Assembly (NCBI GenBank): GCA_963770485.1
Contig: CAVYPX010000020.1
Coordinates: forward strand, 6,300 to 70,299
Direction: 5' to 3'
DNA: 64,000 bases
Source of the DNA: CAVVEC01 sp963770485
Lineage (GTDB): Bacteria > Acidobacteriota > Terriglobia > Terriglobales > Acidobacteriaceae
How positions within the stretch are numbered: the stretch's first letter is position 1; every line of letters begins with the position of its first letter. Below the pieces are notes generated by a model that worked only from the letters and a program-made list of their open reading frames with translations, had not been told where the DNA came from and ran no database searches. Shown here piece by piece: positions 1 to 9,462 of this stretch. A program made the translations under genes and the position numbers.

Positions 1-1
1 G

Positions 2-667
2 CTGATTTCGGCGCAAACTCTGAACCCAAACCACCCGGTCCGCTCGCCTGTTTCTGATCCGGCGAACTGGCTCCCGGTTGGGCTGGTCTACGCATTGATC
101 ATGGTGGCAGTGTGGACGCCGCAGGGCCGCTTCAACGCTGTCGTAAACCTCTTCGCTGCATTCTTCATCCTGTGGTTCACGGTGCGAGGAAGTTATTCGG
201 CTCGCGAATTGGGGCTGACTCATCCTGCCGACGGAGCCGTCGTAATACTTGGTGCCGGGCTGCTCCTGGTAGTTGTGATCGGCGTGGCTGGTGCAGTAAT
301 TGCGAATCTCGGGCCAAACCATCCCGTGCCGTGGAGCAGGGCCTGGCAATATGCGGTCTGGGCGTTGCAGCAGCAGTTCATACTGCAGTCGTTCTTCTAT
401 GTCCGTCTGGAATCGCTTCTTGGCGGCCGGCGAGCCGTGTTGGCTGCAACCCTTCTATTTGCCTCGGCTCATATTCCCAGCCCCGCATTGACCGTGATGA
501 GTTTCATCGGCGGCGTGTTCTTCTGCGAAATGTTTCGGCGCTATCGCAACCTCTATCCTCTGGGGCTGGTTCACGCCGCGCTGGGGCTGATCATTGCCGC
601 CAGCCTTCCGGACCGTTGGTTGCATCACATGCGGGTGGGAATCGGTTTTCTTCAGTACCATCCATAA
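2..667 (+). CDS. CPBP-type intramembrane protease-like protein (5' partial)
   Basis: The frame is open from base 2, so the gene probably starts left of the window; the first start-like codon inside is a TTG at 95. The visible part is almost all hydrophobic, with about five membrane segments. It carries the CPBP/Abi family layout: a membrane motif followed by a bulky aromatic/Arg (QQFILQSFFYVRLE, about 95 residues after the TTG), then FASAHIPSP and a terminal segment containing LVHAALGL. In the family the first motif is EExxxR, with the two Glu catalytic. Here both Glu are Gln, so either the catalysis is altered or this is a divergent subgroup. It is followed after 58 bases by a polytopic membrane protein on the same strand. 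The family call is moderate; activity is uncertain. Confidence 0.6.
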   Translation: MISAQTLNPNHPVRSPVSDPANWLPVGLVYALIMVAVWTPQGRFNAVVNLFAAFFILWFTVRGSYSARELGLTHPADGAVVILGAGLLLVVVIGVAGAVIANLGPNHPVPWSRAWQYAVWALQQQFILQSFFYVRLESLLGGRRAVLAATLLFASAHIPSPALTVMSFIGGVFFCEMFRRYRNLYPLGLVHAALGLIIAASLPDRWLHHMRVGIGFLQYHP

Positions 668-725
668 GCAACTCTTGCGGGGAAATCAGTCAAGCCACTC
701 GTGGCGGTTCGCCTGATCGGATAAC

Positions 726-2411
726 ATGGCGAGGTTGGCGCGAGCAGATCATTTGCATTCGAAACCTACGCAGGAACGGCCGCATCCCGATAAGACGCCT
801 CAGTCTGGAGCGCAGGAAGCACGCGCCGCACCACACCCAAATTCGACTACCCCTAATGTGTATTGGTTTCACCTCTTAATACCATCGGTTGCCGACTTAC
901 TCTTTATCACGCTGTTGTTGGGCCTGAGTTGCGGAGCGCTGGGACGGCTTCTGCTGCGCGATGGCGATACGGGGTGGCACATCCGGAACGGGCAGCAGAT
1001 GTTGCACACGCACGCGATCCCACGCGTTGATTCGTTCTCCGCGACCATGAGCGGGCATCCCTGGTATGCCTGGGAATGGCTGTACGACCTGCTGATCGCG
1101 GCCATTCATCAGGCGCTCGGGCTGAACGGTGTCGTGTTCTACACGGCGGCCATCATTGCCGCCACGTTTGTGTTGACGTTCTACCTCACGATTCGGCGGG
1201 GCGGAAGTCTGCCGGTCACACTTTTCCTCCTGATCTTGGCCTTGGCCTCGTCTGCGGTCCACTTTCTGGCGCGACCGCATGTTGTGAGCTGGCTTTTTGC
1301 GGTGATCTGGTTCGAACTGCTCGAATCCTCCGCCACTGCGCCCAGCCCCGAGAAGAACCGCCGGCTGTTTTGGTTGCCCGCTTTGATGCTGCTCTGGGTC
1401 AACCTGCACGGCGGATTCCTGCTGGGCTTCCTGTTGTTGGCGGTGTACTTCATTGGTGGAGTCATTCAGTACTTCGCTCACAAGGAGCAGCGCGAAGCAG
1501 TTGGAACATGGCTGAAGCGGGTGAACGTGGTCGCGGCGCTTTCGCTGCTTGCGAGCTTCATCAACCCTTACGGATATATGCTGCACCTGCACGTCTACCG
1601 GTATCTGTCGGACCGGTTTCTGATGGATCGCATCAGCGAGTTCCGCACGCCGGATTTTCACGGTGCAGCACAGCAGTGTTTCGCGATCCTGTTGCTGGTG
1701 ACGATTGTGGCGTTAGCCAGCGCGCGCCGGAAGCCCCAGCCCATCCAGTTGCTGGTGATTCTCTTCGCGGCTTACAGCGGTCTTTACGCTACGCGCAACC
1801 TTCCCGTGTCTTCGCTACTGCTAACGCTGATGGTTGCGCCGCTGCTTTCGCAGACCATCGCCGAGGCCGGCGAAAGCTCTCCCACTGCTTCGTGGCTGCG
1901 CTCGGTATTCTCTCGCCTGCACTCCTTCGGCTCACGGATGCAAAATCTGGAACTGCATCTACGCAGCCATCACTGGCTGGTGCTGGTTTTTGTTCTGGGT
2001 CTGTGGGCCTGTATGCATGGAGGCAAGCTGGGCTCGGCCCAGTTCATCAATGCATATTTCGACGAAAAGCGGTTTCCGGTAGAGGCCGCGCAAGTGATTG
2101 CCGACCGCGAAATCCGCGAGCCCATCTTTTGCCCCGACCTTTGGGGCGGATACTTGATCTACCGCCTCTACCCTCAAAATAAGGTGTTCGTAGATGATCG
2201 CCATGATTTGTATGGCGATGACTTCTTCAAGGATTACTTGAAGATCGTGTTCGTCCAGCCCGACTGGAGCAAGCTGCTGGACGAACAGCACGTGGACTGG
2301 ATATTAGTGCAGGAGAACTCGTCGCTGGGCACGATCCTGAAACAAACCCCGCAGTGGATTGTCGTGCATGAAGACACGACTGCCGTTCTCTTTCGCAGAT
2401 TGACGAAGTAG
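726..2411 (+). CDS. Polytopic GT-C-like membrane protein, copy 1
   Basis: The 561-residue protein has a basic, Pro-rich 45-residue N-terminus, about ten membrane helices and a soluble C-terminal domain. Shortly after the first helix there is an acidic motif with a Trp/His (RDGDTGWHIRNGQ), which resembles the extracytoplasmic DxD-type loop of GT-C glycosyltransferases such as the GT39/PMT group. Later landmarks are HPWYAWEWL, LLWVNLHGGF, and WGGYLIYRLYP followed by FVDDRHDLYGD. All are matched in order by the protein at 12637-14094, so the two are paralogues. A sugar or lipid-linked sugar transfer role is inference from fold-like features; no substrate can be read. The ATG at 726 gives a long hydrophilic leader, and a later start is possible. 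Confidence 0.6.
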   Translation: MARLARADHLHSKPTQERPHPDKTPQSGAQEARAAPHPNSTTPNVYWFHLLIPSVADLLFITLLLGLSCGALGRLLLRDGDTGWHIRNGQQMLHTHAIPRVDSFSATMSGHPWYAWEWLYDLLIAAIHQALGLNGVVFYTAAIIAATFVLTFYLTIRRGGSLPVTLFLLILALASSAVHFLARPHVVSWLFAVIWFELLESSATAPSPEKNRRLFWLPALMLLWVNLHGGFLLGFLLLAVYFIGGVIQYFAHKEQREAVGTWLKRVNVVAALSLLASFINPYGYMLHLHVYRYLSDRFLMDRISEFRTPDFHGAAQQCFAILLLVTIVALASARRKPQPIQLLVILFAAYSGLYATRNLPVSSLLLTLMVAPLLSQTIAEAGESSPTASWLRSVFSRLHSFGSRMQNLELHLRSHHWLVLVFVLGLWACMHGGKLGSAQFINAYFDEKRFPVEAAQVIADREIREPIFCPDLWGGYLIYRLYPQNKVFVDDRHDLYGDDFFKDYLKIVFVQPDWSKLLDEQHVDWILVQENSSLGTILKQTPQWIVVHEDTTAVLFRRLTK

Positions 2412-2479
2412 GGGGACCGCCGGGCGCGTGTGAAACTCCGATGAAAGAAAAGCTCCGGATCTCGTGACGGGGTGAGAAC

Positions 2480-4507
2480 TCAGTTGGTGTCGATGTTGAA
2501 CCCGAGAAACACGTTGACCTCAACCGGTTGGTCCCCGCGAAATGCTGGACGGAATTTCCATCTGGACAACGCTGCCAGGACCTTGCTGGTCATCACGGCG
2601 GGACCGGGATCGAGCACTCGGGGATCGCGCAGCAATCCGGAAGGAGTAAGAATGCACGCAATTACCAGCCTCGCGCGCGGCAGACCGGCGGGTAAATCAG
2701 TGCGGAGCTGCTGAGGGGCAGTCAAATCTTGCCCGTACGGGTGCTCCGCCGATGTGGGGTCAGCGTACTGCATGACCGCGGTGCCAAGTGCGGTCTCGAG
2801 GTAAATGGTGTAGACTTTGTCGCCCTTGAGCTGGCCGTAGAAGTTGAACGCGCCCCCGGAGCGCGAAGACGCGACGATGGTGATGTCTGGCCCGCCACGC
2901 TTGTTAGCAGTGGACGAGCGCCTGGGGTCCGTGGGTTGGCTTCCATTTGCAGCAAAACTCGGCAGAGTAATCGTATTGCTGCCGCCGCGCACGGAGACTC
3001 CGGGCATGGGCGGTTTGCCGGCAGTTCCGTTACCAGCGCCCCCAGCGCCAGGATAAGGCGAAATTCCACCCGCCGCCATGGCGTCCGATCCGCGGCCCGT
3101 GCCGTCCTTTGCAGCGCCGGGGCCTTCGCCGGAAAGTCCGCTTCCCGCTCCCTCGCCGCGTCCGATACCGGATCCGCCGCCCGATCCACCCAATCCCGGC
3201 TTGGCTCCGCCAGATGGGGACATCGCCAGCGATCCCGCGCCACCGTTTCCCGGGACGCCGACCTTCGATCCCGGCTGGCTGGAAACCACAATCCCCGTTC
3301 CGCCTCCGCTACCACCGCCGTTGGCCGGTGGCGCAGCCACTGCGCCGGCGTCTCCTGGACCGCCCAGTCCCGTGCCGCGGTTGCCGCTCCCCATGCCAGA
3401 AAGCGAGCTGCCCGAGGAAATTGTCGGCGGCGGTGGAACCACGGCCGTGCCGCCACCGCCCAAACCCGCAACCTGCTGATGACGTAGCGAACCACCACCC
3501 ACCTGAGCTGGAGGAGGCACGACGTTGGGATTATTTAAGCCGGCCACTACACGGTTTCCGGTCGAAGCACCGTTCAACTGCACCGGAGGCGGTACTACGG
3601 CGGCATTGCCTGCGCCGCCAAATGCGCGGTGCTCGGTCGAAGTGTTGCCCACCTGAACCGGCGGCGGGATCACCTGCTTCTGCAACTCGCCCGCGCCGAA
3701 CCCCGGTCCCATGGACCTGATGTCCCGCGCTATTTCTGTTGGAGGCGGCGCGATCACGCTGGGCGGAGGCAACGTAAGTTTGGGGTGTAAGTTAGTGACC
3801 TGCTCTGGGGCAGAGACTGGCGGCGGAACTACGGCCACAGCTTCCGAACCTGGCACGCGGATCGAAGTAAAATCGCTTTGCGGAGCACTAGGACTGGGCG
3901 GAACGACGCTCGCGCTTGCTGCCAGCGCGGCCCGCATCTTGTCGCGTTGAACCTCCGGTGTTGGAGGCACTACCGCCTCTGCCATGGCTGGAGCCCGCTG
4001 AGAAGATTTCAGACCTTCCAAGGGTGCGGGGCCAGGAATTGGCTTGTAGGCCAGCAGATTGGCAACTGCCGAATCCGACTGCGGCAAGTTCAGCTTGGGA
4101 GCATCCACCACCTTTTCCCGCAATGAATCCCCGCGCGCCACACGAATGGTCTGAGTGCGGTGATGAGCCTGGTGCCCGCCGGCGCGCCCCGAGCGCCCGG
4201 CCCGTGCTCCGCCTGCGTCCTCGACTTGGGGCAGTTCGTCACCAGAGAAATAAATGACGTCGTATTTCGGCAAAGGCGGCGGCTGGTAGGGCCCCAGGCC
4301 GGCCAACTTGGCTGGCAGGACGATCGCAAGCACCAACAGTGCAACCTCGAGCACCCAGGAGGCGAGCATTTGCCGGTAAGGAAATAGCCCGACCGGGGCT
4401 TCTCCGCCCAAGGGCTCAAGAGAGCGTTCCAGCGCAGGCCGGATGGCCGTGCGAAATTCCTGCCACGGTGACGACCATTCGACCAGCAGCTTGGGCGCGT
4501 CGTTCAT
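2480..4507 (-). CDS. Pro/Gly-rich TonB-like protein, last gene of the Tad operon
   Basis: The 675-residue protein has a cytoplasmic N-terminus of about 50 residues, one membrane helix (around residues 50-70, containing EVALLVLAIVLPAKLAGLG), then about 450 residues rich in Pro, Gly, Ser and Ala. VVPPP-type units recur in that stretch. The last 100 residues resemble the TonB C-terminal fold: GLLRDPRVLDPGPAVMTSKVL, then LSRWKFRPAFRGDQPVEVNV. The ATG overlaps the stop of the DUF192 gene (ATGA), so the two are translationally coupled and belong to the Tad operon. It probably spans the periplasm and contacts an outer-membrane partner. It may couple to the secretin or to a TonB-dependent receptor, but no ExbB/ExbD genes are nearby. 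Confidence 0.65.
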   Translation of the reverse strand: MNDAPKLLVEWSSPWQEFRTAIRPALERSLEPLGGEAPVGLFPYRQMLASWVLEVALLVLAIVLPAKLAGLGPYQPPPLPKYDVIYFSGDELPQVEDAGGARAGRSGRAGGHQAHHRTQTIRVARGDSLREKVVDAPKLNLPQSDSAVANLLAYKPIPGPAPLEGLKSSQRAPAMAEAVVPPTPEVQRDKMRAALAASASVVPPSPSAPQSDFTSIRVPGSEAVAVVPPPVSAPEQVTNLHPKLTLPPPSVIAPPPTEIARDIRSMGPGFGAGELQKQVIPPPVQVGNTSTEHRAFGGAGNAAVVPPPVQLNGASTGNRVVAGLNNPNVVPPPAQVGGGSLRHQQVAGLGGGGTAVVPPPPTISSGSSLSGMGSGNRGTGLGGPGDAGAVAAPPANGGGSGGGTGIVVSSQPGSKVGVPGNGGAGSLAMSPSGGAKPGLGGSGGGSGIGRGEGAGSGLSGEGPGAAKDGTGRGSDAMAAGGISPYPGAGGAGNGTAGKPPMPGVSVRGGSNTITLPSFAANGSQPTDPRRSSTANKRGGPDITIVASSRSGGAFNFYGQLKGDKVYTIYLETALGTAVMQYADPTSAEHPYGQDLTAPQQLRTDLPAGLPRARLVIACILTPSGLLRDPRVLDPGPAVMTSKVLAALSRWKFRPAFRGDQPVEVNVFLGFNIDTN

Positions 4508-4902
4508 GCCGAACCGGTCTCCCGCGCCTGGCCGAAAGCAATCTCAATTTCATCCCCGATCACAGTTCCGCTCGGCTCAAGCGTGTTGCCCGGCAATTCG
4601 AGAACCGAGGCCGCCCGCATGCTCACGCGCGCCATTCGCCACGGTTTCAGATTTTGTTCCATATGTACTACTAACTTATTCGCGTCCAGATAAATGACGT
4701 CAATCGGGAAGTTCATGGCCAGCGTATGTACGCCGTGGCAGGGGACAATCCAAAGGCCGTTGCCGACGGAAAACTTCTCCGCATTCATGCCGATTAGTCC
4801 GCGCAGGCGTGACCAGTGGGTTCCGGCGACCGACAAACGAGTGGCCAGATAGGCGTGGCGCGTTCGATTGAACGCATATCCTTTGGGACTCGTTACCGAC
4901 AT
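4504..4902 (-). CDS. DUF192 family protein
   Basis: The protein is about 132 residues, counted from the ATG at 4902. That start has an AGGAG five bases upstream and is preferred over the TTG at 4920. It matches the DUF192 family: a start of the type RLSVAGTHWSRLRGLIG, then GLWIVPCHGVHTLAMNFPID (a CxxVHTxxM-like core), then VIYLDANKLVV, and a C-terminal ELPGNT turn. The family is a small beta-rich fold of unknown biochemical role, often exported in other bacteria. Here there is no obvious signal peptide. It lies between tadC and the TonB-like gene and overlaps the latter by four bases, so it is co-transcribed with the pilus genes. The family call is firm; a role in pilus assembly is inferred only from position. 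Confidence 0.8.
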   Translation of the reverse strand: MSVTSPKGYAFNRTRHAYLATRLSVAGTHWSRLRGLIGMNAEKFSVGNGLWIVPCHGVHTLAMNFPIDVIYLDANKLVVHMEQNLKPWRMARVSMRAASVLELPGNTLEPSGTVIGDEIEIAFGQARETGSA

Positions 4903-4939
4903 CACAACTCCTGGATTCAATTCTTGACCTAAGGCGTTT

Positions 4940-5842
4940 TCACTTTCCCATCTCTGGCATCAGCGTCCGGATCAACTGGATCACGGCCGGCCCGAGGGTG
5001 ACAAACATGATCGAGGGGAGGACAAATAATACGAGGGGGATCACCATTTTAATCGTTGTCTTGGCGGCTTGCTCTTCGGCTCTTTGCCGGCGCTCGGTGC
5101 GCAACGAGTCCGAGTGCACGCGCAAAGCCTGGGCCACACTGGTACCGAAGCGGTCTGTCTGAATCAATGTTCCCACCAGGGAGCGGATATCGTCAACTCC
5201 TGTGCGCTCCACCAGGTTGCGCAAGGCTTCCGCTCTGGGCTTGCCGGCCCGCATCTCCAAGTTTACCAGGTGGAACTCGTCACTCAGTTCCGGATGGGCG
5301 TGATGCAGGTCCTGGCCCACGCGCATCATGGCCTGATCCAGCGCTAGCCCGGCTTCGACGCAGATCACGGTAAGATCCAGCGCGTCCGGGAGCCCCAGCG
5401 TGATCCGCATCTGGCGAGCTCGGATCAGTCGCTTCAGCACAAAGCGGGGCAAAAAGAAACCGAAACCTCCCACCCCCACCATAAGCAGGGGCGAGTTGAA
5501 CCCACTCACCAGAATGACCAGCGCAAACCCCAATAGCGCGGTCGCCAAACGGCTGCCGACGTACACGGTCAAGTGGCGAGGCTCGCGATAGCCCGCCTGG
5601 ATCAACCAACGCCGCGTCCGCGAGACCTCACTCGGCGATAACGGAATCGCCTTGCTGAAAGGATCGAGGGCTTGCTCGAGTCGCTCTTTGAGCGCCGGCT
5701 TTTCCTGCGGCTTGGCCCGCTGCCAGCCCAGTGCCCGCAAGCGCGCGCCCAGCACAGAAGATGGCGCATAGGCCGCTGCCCCAAACGAAAATATCGCCAG
5801 GACAATAGTAAGGAACACGACTATGGTCAATGCCAGCGCCAT
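4940..5842 (-). CDS. tadC: Tad pilus inner-membrane platform protein TadC
   Basis: The 300-residue protein belongs to the type II secretion F (T2SSF) family. A helix at residues 1-20 is followed by a cytoplasmic stretch, a helical hairpin near residues 105-145, the T2SSF four-helix core (LPDALDLTVICVEAGLALDQ through SLVGTLIQTDRFGTSVAQAL) and a last helix (MVIPLVLFVLPSIMFVTLGP). It starts three bases after the tadB stop. In Tad systems TadB and TadC form the membrane platform on which the CpaF ATPase drives pilin assembly. Length and helix pattern are normal for TadC. Confidence 0.9.
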   Translation of the reverse strand: MALALTIVVFLTIVLAIFSFGAAAYAPSSVLGARLRALGWQRAKPQEKPALKERLEQALDPFSKAIPLSPSEVSRTRRWLIQAGYREPRHLTVYVGSRLATALLGFALVILVSGFNSPLLMVGVGGFGFFLPRFVLKRLIRARQMRITLGLPDALDLTVICVEAGLALDQAMMRVGQDLHHAHPELSDEFHLVNLEMRAGKPRAEALRNLVERTGVDDIRSLVGTLIQTDRFGTSVAQALRVHSDSLRTERRQRAEEQAAKTTIKMVIPLVLFVLPSIMFVTLGPAVIQLIRTLMPEMGK

Positions 5843-5845
5843 GTC

Positions 5846-6832
5846 TTAGACCTGAATCTGAATGATCTTGCGAATCACAAAATAACCTACGGTTTGCAGC
5901 ACAATACCCGCCACGACCAGGGTATGGCCAATGGGGTCGGCGAACAACGGTCGAACGAACATGGGGTTCATCATCAGCATGGCGATCACAATGAGGGGGG
6001 GGAGGCCCATCAAAAGCATCATAGTCAGCCGTCCCTGCGCCGTGTAAACCCGCACCTGCCGCATGATCTTGAATCGTTCCCGGATCACATAAGAGAGGTT
6101 ATCGAGAATTTCGGCCAAATTGCCCCCGGTTTCGCGCTGCAACATCACCGCCGTAACAAAGAACTTGACGTCCACCAGCGGCATCCGCTCGGTGAGGTTC
6201 ATCAGCGCATCCCGGACCGGCAGGCCGAACTTCTGCTCTTCAAACAGCTTGCGGAACTCCGAGGCCACCGGCTCGGAGATCTCGTTGGCAATCAACTCCA
6301 GTGCTGTGGTAAAAGCGTGTCCGGCGCGCACCGCTCTGGCCAAGGTATCAATGGCCTCGGGAAACAATTCCTCAAACTTCCGGAATCGCTTGGTCCTGCG
6401 ATACGAAGCATAGGAGTAGGGAAGAATTCCCCCTAGCACGATGCCGGTGAAGGCGAACAGTAGAGCCTGATTCTGGGGCAGAGAACCAGCCATCAGCAGC
6501 CCCAGTCCGCCCATGGCCAGGGAGCTGAACAGGCACAGGAACAAGATATTTCCTGCCCGCATTTTCAGGTTTGCCTGCTCGAGCAGAATCTGCAGGTTGG
6601 AAATCCGCGTGGATCGGCGCAGCAGATTGTCCAGCGCTGGAATCTCACTCAGCATCTCGTCGCGCACCAAGGCAAGTTCTTCGTCGGGGCCCTGTTCCGC
6701 CGCCTTCTCCACGGTTGCCAGACGCTCGCGTAACAGCCGGGCCTGGGCGCTGCGCTGGTCCAGCAAAGAACCGACCGCAAACACGCCCAACGCAACGACC
6801 ACGAAAACCAGGATGGCGATAATCGCTAGCAT
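5846..6832 (-). CDS. tadB: Tad pilus inner-membrane platform protein TadB
   Basis: The 328-residue protein has an N-terminal helix starting directly at Met1, a charged cytoplasmic region to about residue 90, a membrane pair, the T2SSF core (FPEAIDTLARAVRAGHAFTT, then MPLVDVKFFVTAVMLQRETG) and two C-terminal helices. The GGNLAEILDNLSYVIRERF stretch is typical of TadB. It lies between cpaF (33-base gap) and tadC (3-base gap) and should form the platform with TadC. Confidence 0.9.
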   Translation of the reverse strand: MLAIIAILVFVVVALGVFAVGSLLDQRSAQARLLRERLATVEKAAEQGPDEELALVRDEMLSEIPALDNLLRRSTRISNLQILLEQANLKMRAGNILFLCLFSSLAMGGLGLLMAGSLPQNQALLFAFTGIVLGGILPYSYASYRRTKRFRKFEELFPEAIDTLARAVRAGHAFTTALELIANEISEPVASEFRKLFEEQKFGLPVRDALMNLTERMPLVDVKFFVTAVMLQRETGGNLAEILDNLSYVIRERFKIMRQVRVYTAQGRLTMMLLMGLPPLIVIAMLMMNPMFVRPLFADPIGHTLVVAGIVLQTVGYFVIRKIIQIQV

Positions 6833-6864
6833 GATGTTTTAATCCGGAACTCCGTCAGAGTTCT

Positions 6865-8160
6865 CTAAACCTCCATTCGAGAATCAAACAGCGCAGGCCG
6901 CAACCGCAAACCGGCAGTGGCCAGCCGATCAGCAAATTTGGGCCGAATCCCAGTCGCTTTAAAAAGACCCCTGACCTTGCCGCTCTCATCAATCCCAAGC
7001 CGCTCGAATACAAAAATATCCTGCAGGGCAATAACGTCGCCTTCCATGCCCGTGACTTCGGAAACCGAAATTACCTTGCGGGTTCCGTCGGACAGACGCG
7101 CGATCTGCACGATGGCATGAATGGCGGCAGCGATTTGTGCCCGCATGGCATGCTCAGGCAAATTGAGGTTAGCCATGGAAACCATACTTTCCAAGCGGGC
7201 CAAGGCGTCACGGTTTGCATTGGCGTGCACCGTGGTCAGGGAACCCTCGTGGCCGGTGTTCATGGCCTGTAACATGTCGAAGGCTTCTTCGCCGCGCACC
7301 TCGCCCACCACAATGCGGTCGGGACGCATACGCAAACTGTTAATGACGAGCTGCCGTTGCCGCACTGCGCCTTTGCCTTCAATGTTGGGCGGCCGGGTTT
7401 CGAGGCGCACCACGTGCTCCTGTTTCATCTGCAGTTCGGCTGCATCCTCGATCGTGACCACGCGTTCAGAATTCGGAATGTAACCCGAAAGCACATTCAG
7501 CAGCGTGGTCTTGCCGGCGCCCGTTCCTCCAGAAATCAGGAGATTGAGCCGCCCTTTGACCATGGCGGAAAGCAGTTCCAGCATGGGCTCCGTCAGAGTC
7601 TTGTTTTCGATCATGTTACGAGCGGTGACGGGATCGCGGCCGAAACGCCGGATGGATAGACACGGCCCATCAATCGCCAGCGGGGGGATGATTGCGTTCA
7701 CACGCGAACCGTCCGCCAAGCGCGCATCCACCATGGGAGACGATTCGTCCACACGCCGGCCGACACGAGATACGATCCGGTCGATGATCTGCATCAGGTG
7801 CTGATCGTCTTTGAAGCTCAAGCCGGTGGGCTCAATCTTGCCGGCGCGTTCAACATACACCTTGTCGAAACGGTTCACCAGAATGTCGGAAACGGTCGGA
7901 TCCTTGAGGAGCGGTTCCAGCGGCCCGAGGCCGAAGATTTCGTCGAGAATCTCGCGCGACAGACGTTCGCGCTCAGCAAAGCTGAGGGGCACCGCCTCGC
8001 TGTTCACGGTATTGCGGATCAGGACCAGAACTTCGTCGCGGGCGGCGTCACCCGGCGAGCGCCCCAATTTCTCGAGGTCCAGCCGGTCAAGAATCTTACG
8101 GTGGAGATCCGCTTTAACCTGCTGGTATTCGGCTCTCTCGAAGGTCTGCAAATTCGCCAT
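6865..8160 (-). CDS. cpaF: CpaF/TadA secretion ATPase of the Tad pilus
   Basis: The 431-residue protein is a complete CpaF-type hexameric ATPase of the PilT/VirB11 superfamily. An N-terminal helical domain carries FGLGPLEPLLKDPTVSDI. The Walker A is ISGGTGAGKTTLLNVLSG, followed by an Asp box (VVTIEDAAELQMKQEHVV), the arginine-rich stretch LRMRPDRIVVGEVRGEEAFD (Walker B) and the His box MNTGHEGSLTTVHANANRD. It energises pilin extrusion at the inner membrane. It sits between cpaE and tadB. There is no sign of truncation. Confidence 0.95.
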   Translation of the reverse strand: MANLQTFERAEYQQVKADLHRKILDRLDLEKLGRSPGDAARDEVLVLIRNTVNSEAVPLSFAERERLSREILDEIFGLGPLEPLLKDPTVSDILVNRFDKVYVERAGKIEPTGLSFKDDQHLMQIIDRIVSRVGRRVDESSPMVDARLADGSRVNAIIPPLAIDGPCLSIRRFGRDPVTARNMIENKTLTEPMLELLSAMVKGRLNLLISGGTGAGKTTLLNVLSGYIPNSERVVTIEDAAELQMKQEHVVRLETRPPNIEGKGAVRQRQLVINSLRMRPDRIVVGEVRGEEAFDMLQAMNTGHEGSLTTVHANANRDALARLESMVSMANLNLPEHAMRAQIAAAIHAIVQIARLSDGTRKVISVSEVTGMEGDVIALQDIFVFERLGIDESGKVRGLFKATGIRPKFADRLATAGLRLRPALFDSRMEV

Positions 8161-8185
8161 GGGTCTGCCTGAACTCCGTTACTTC

Positions 8186-9358
8186 CTATACGGTCTTAAA
8201 TAAAGACCAGGCCTTGCGCTTCACGTCCAATTCGTTTTCGGTCAAGCGGGCCGCCAGCCCGGCAAAGGAGCGTGCAATGTCGGTGTGATTCTGCTGCATA
8301 ACTGGTATCCCGCGGTCAATCGCCGTCGAGACTGCGAAATACTGATTCGGGATCATCCACAACAGCTTGACGCCGGCCGCAGCCTCGGCATCGGTTTTGC
8401 TGAAGCCCGGCGTCTTGCGAAAGCGATTCAGCACTAACTGCACTTTCTCGCGTCCGCCCGTCTCCCCTAAATACTGCTGAACCCGAGCCGCACTCCACAA
8501 CGAAGCTACGTCGGTGTGCGCCACCATCAACACGGTTTGCGATAAGTTGCAGACCAGACGCGTGGTTGGATCCAGACGTGAGGAAGCATCCACCACTACG
8601 TAACGGAAATGGCTGACCAGCATATCGAACAACCTGGCAAACTCCGCCGTCGAAGGCTCGACGACAACCGGAGCGTTGGGACCGGCGAGCAACTGCAGTC
8701 CTCCGCTGTGCCGGGTTGTGAAACTCTCGAGCAGAGAACCGTCCAGACGGTGCAGGTTGCGGATTGCATCCGTCACGCTGAATACCGGCTTCAAGTTCAT
8801 GTGCAGTGCCGCATGCCCCAGCGGAGCGATGTCCACCAAGGCAACATTCCCATGGGCGGACTGCAAGGCCAGCGCGAGATTGACCGCGATCGTGGTCGCG
8901 CCCCCGCCCCCTTTGGCGTTGACCACGGTAAAAATCTTGCCGCGGGATTCCTCCCGTCGCCCTTTACGCTGAGCCGCGGTCAGGCGGACGAAGGCTTCGA
9001 GAAGATCTGTGGTGGTCGTCGGCCGCTCGATAAACTCGCGTGCCCCGCAGCGCATAGCGCCCACGATTACCTGCGGTTGCGCGATGCTGCCCACGGCAAA
9101 GAGCGCTGGATCCGGCAACTCCTGATGCAAAAGCTCAATCGCCCGCAAAGCCAAAGTCGCGTTGTCGGCGGGTATGTCCACCAGGACTACGTCGGGATTA
9201 GCGCTCTGGACGCGGCGCATGACCGGATCGGTGGCAGCGATGGGAAAGGTGGCGCAAGTGTGCACGGCCCGGGCCACGCTAGTGCCATCCACCAGCACCT
9301 GCAAAACGGCGCGCTGTTCGCTATCCCCGGCGATGATTACAACCAGAAGTTCGGGCAT
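8186..9358 (-). CDS. cpaE: CpaE-like ParA/MinD ATPase of the Tad pilus
   Basis: The 390-residue protein has two parts. Residues 1-130 look like a degenerate receiver domain (LLVVIIAGDSEQRAVLQVL, VVLVDIP, CGAREFIERPTTTTDL). From about residue 140 there is a P-loop ATPase of the ParA/MinD class with a deviant Walker A, VNAKGGGGATTIAVNLALAL. CpaE proteins localise Tad assembly to particular sites in the cell. It is placed between the secretin and cpaF, as in most Tad loci. The gap to cpaF is 25 bases. Confidence 0.85.
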   Translation of the reverse strand: MPELLVVIIAGDSEQRAVLQVLVDGTSVARAVHTCATFPIAATDPVMRRVQSANPDVVLVDIPADNATLALRAIELLHQELPDPALFAVGSIAQPQVIVGAMRCGAREFIERPTTTTDLLEAFVRLTAAQRKGRREESRGKIFTVVNAKGGGGATTIAVNLALALQSAHGNVALVDIAPLGHAALHMNLKPVFSVTDAIRNLHRLDGSLLESFTTRHSGGLQLLAGPNAPVVVEPSTAEFARLFDMLVSHFRYVVVDASSRLDPTTRLVCNLSQTVLMVAHTDVASLWSAARVQQYLGETGGREKVQLVLNRFRKTPGFSKTDAEAAAGVKLLWMIPNQYFAVSTAIDRGIPVMQQNHTDIARSFAGLAARLTENELDVKRKAWSLFKTV

Positions 9359-9462
9359 GAGCTGCTACGTCCTGTGCAGAAAACCTCACAATTGCGAAAC
9401 CCAACCATTAAAGACTAATCGAGCCGAAACGGCCTGGGCAAAAGCCGGCTGTACCCCAACCC

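Noticed and set aside
5672..6436. 254-codon plus-strand frame
   Set aside because: It lies antisense across tadC and tadB, whose motifs are certain; it has no recognisable domain.
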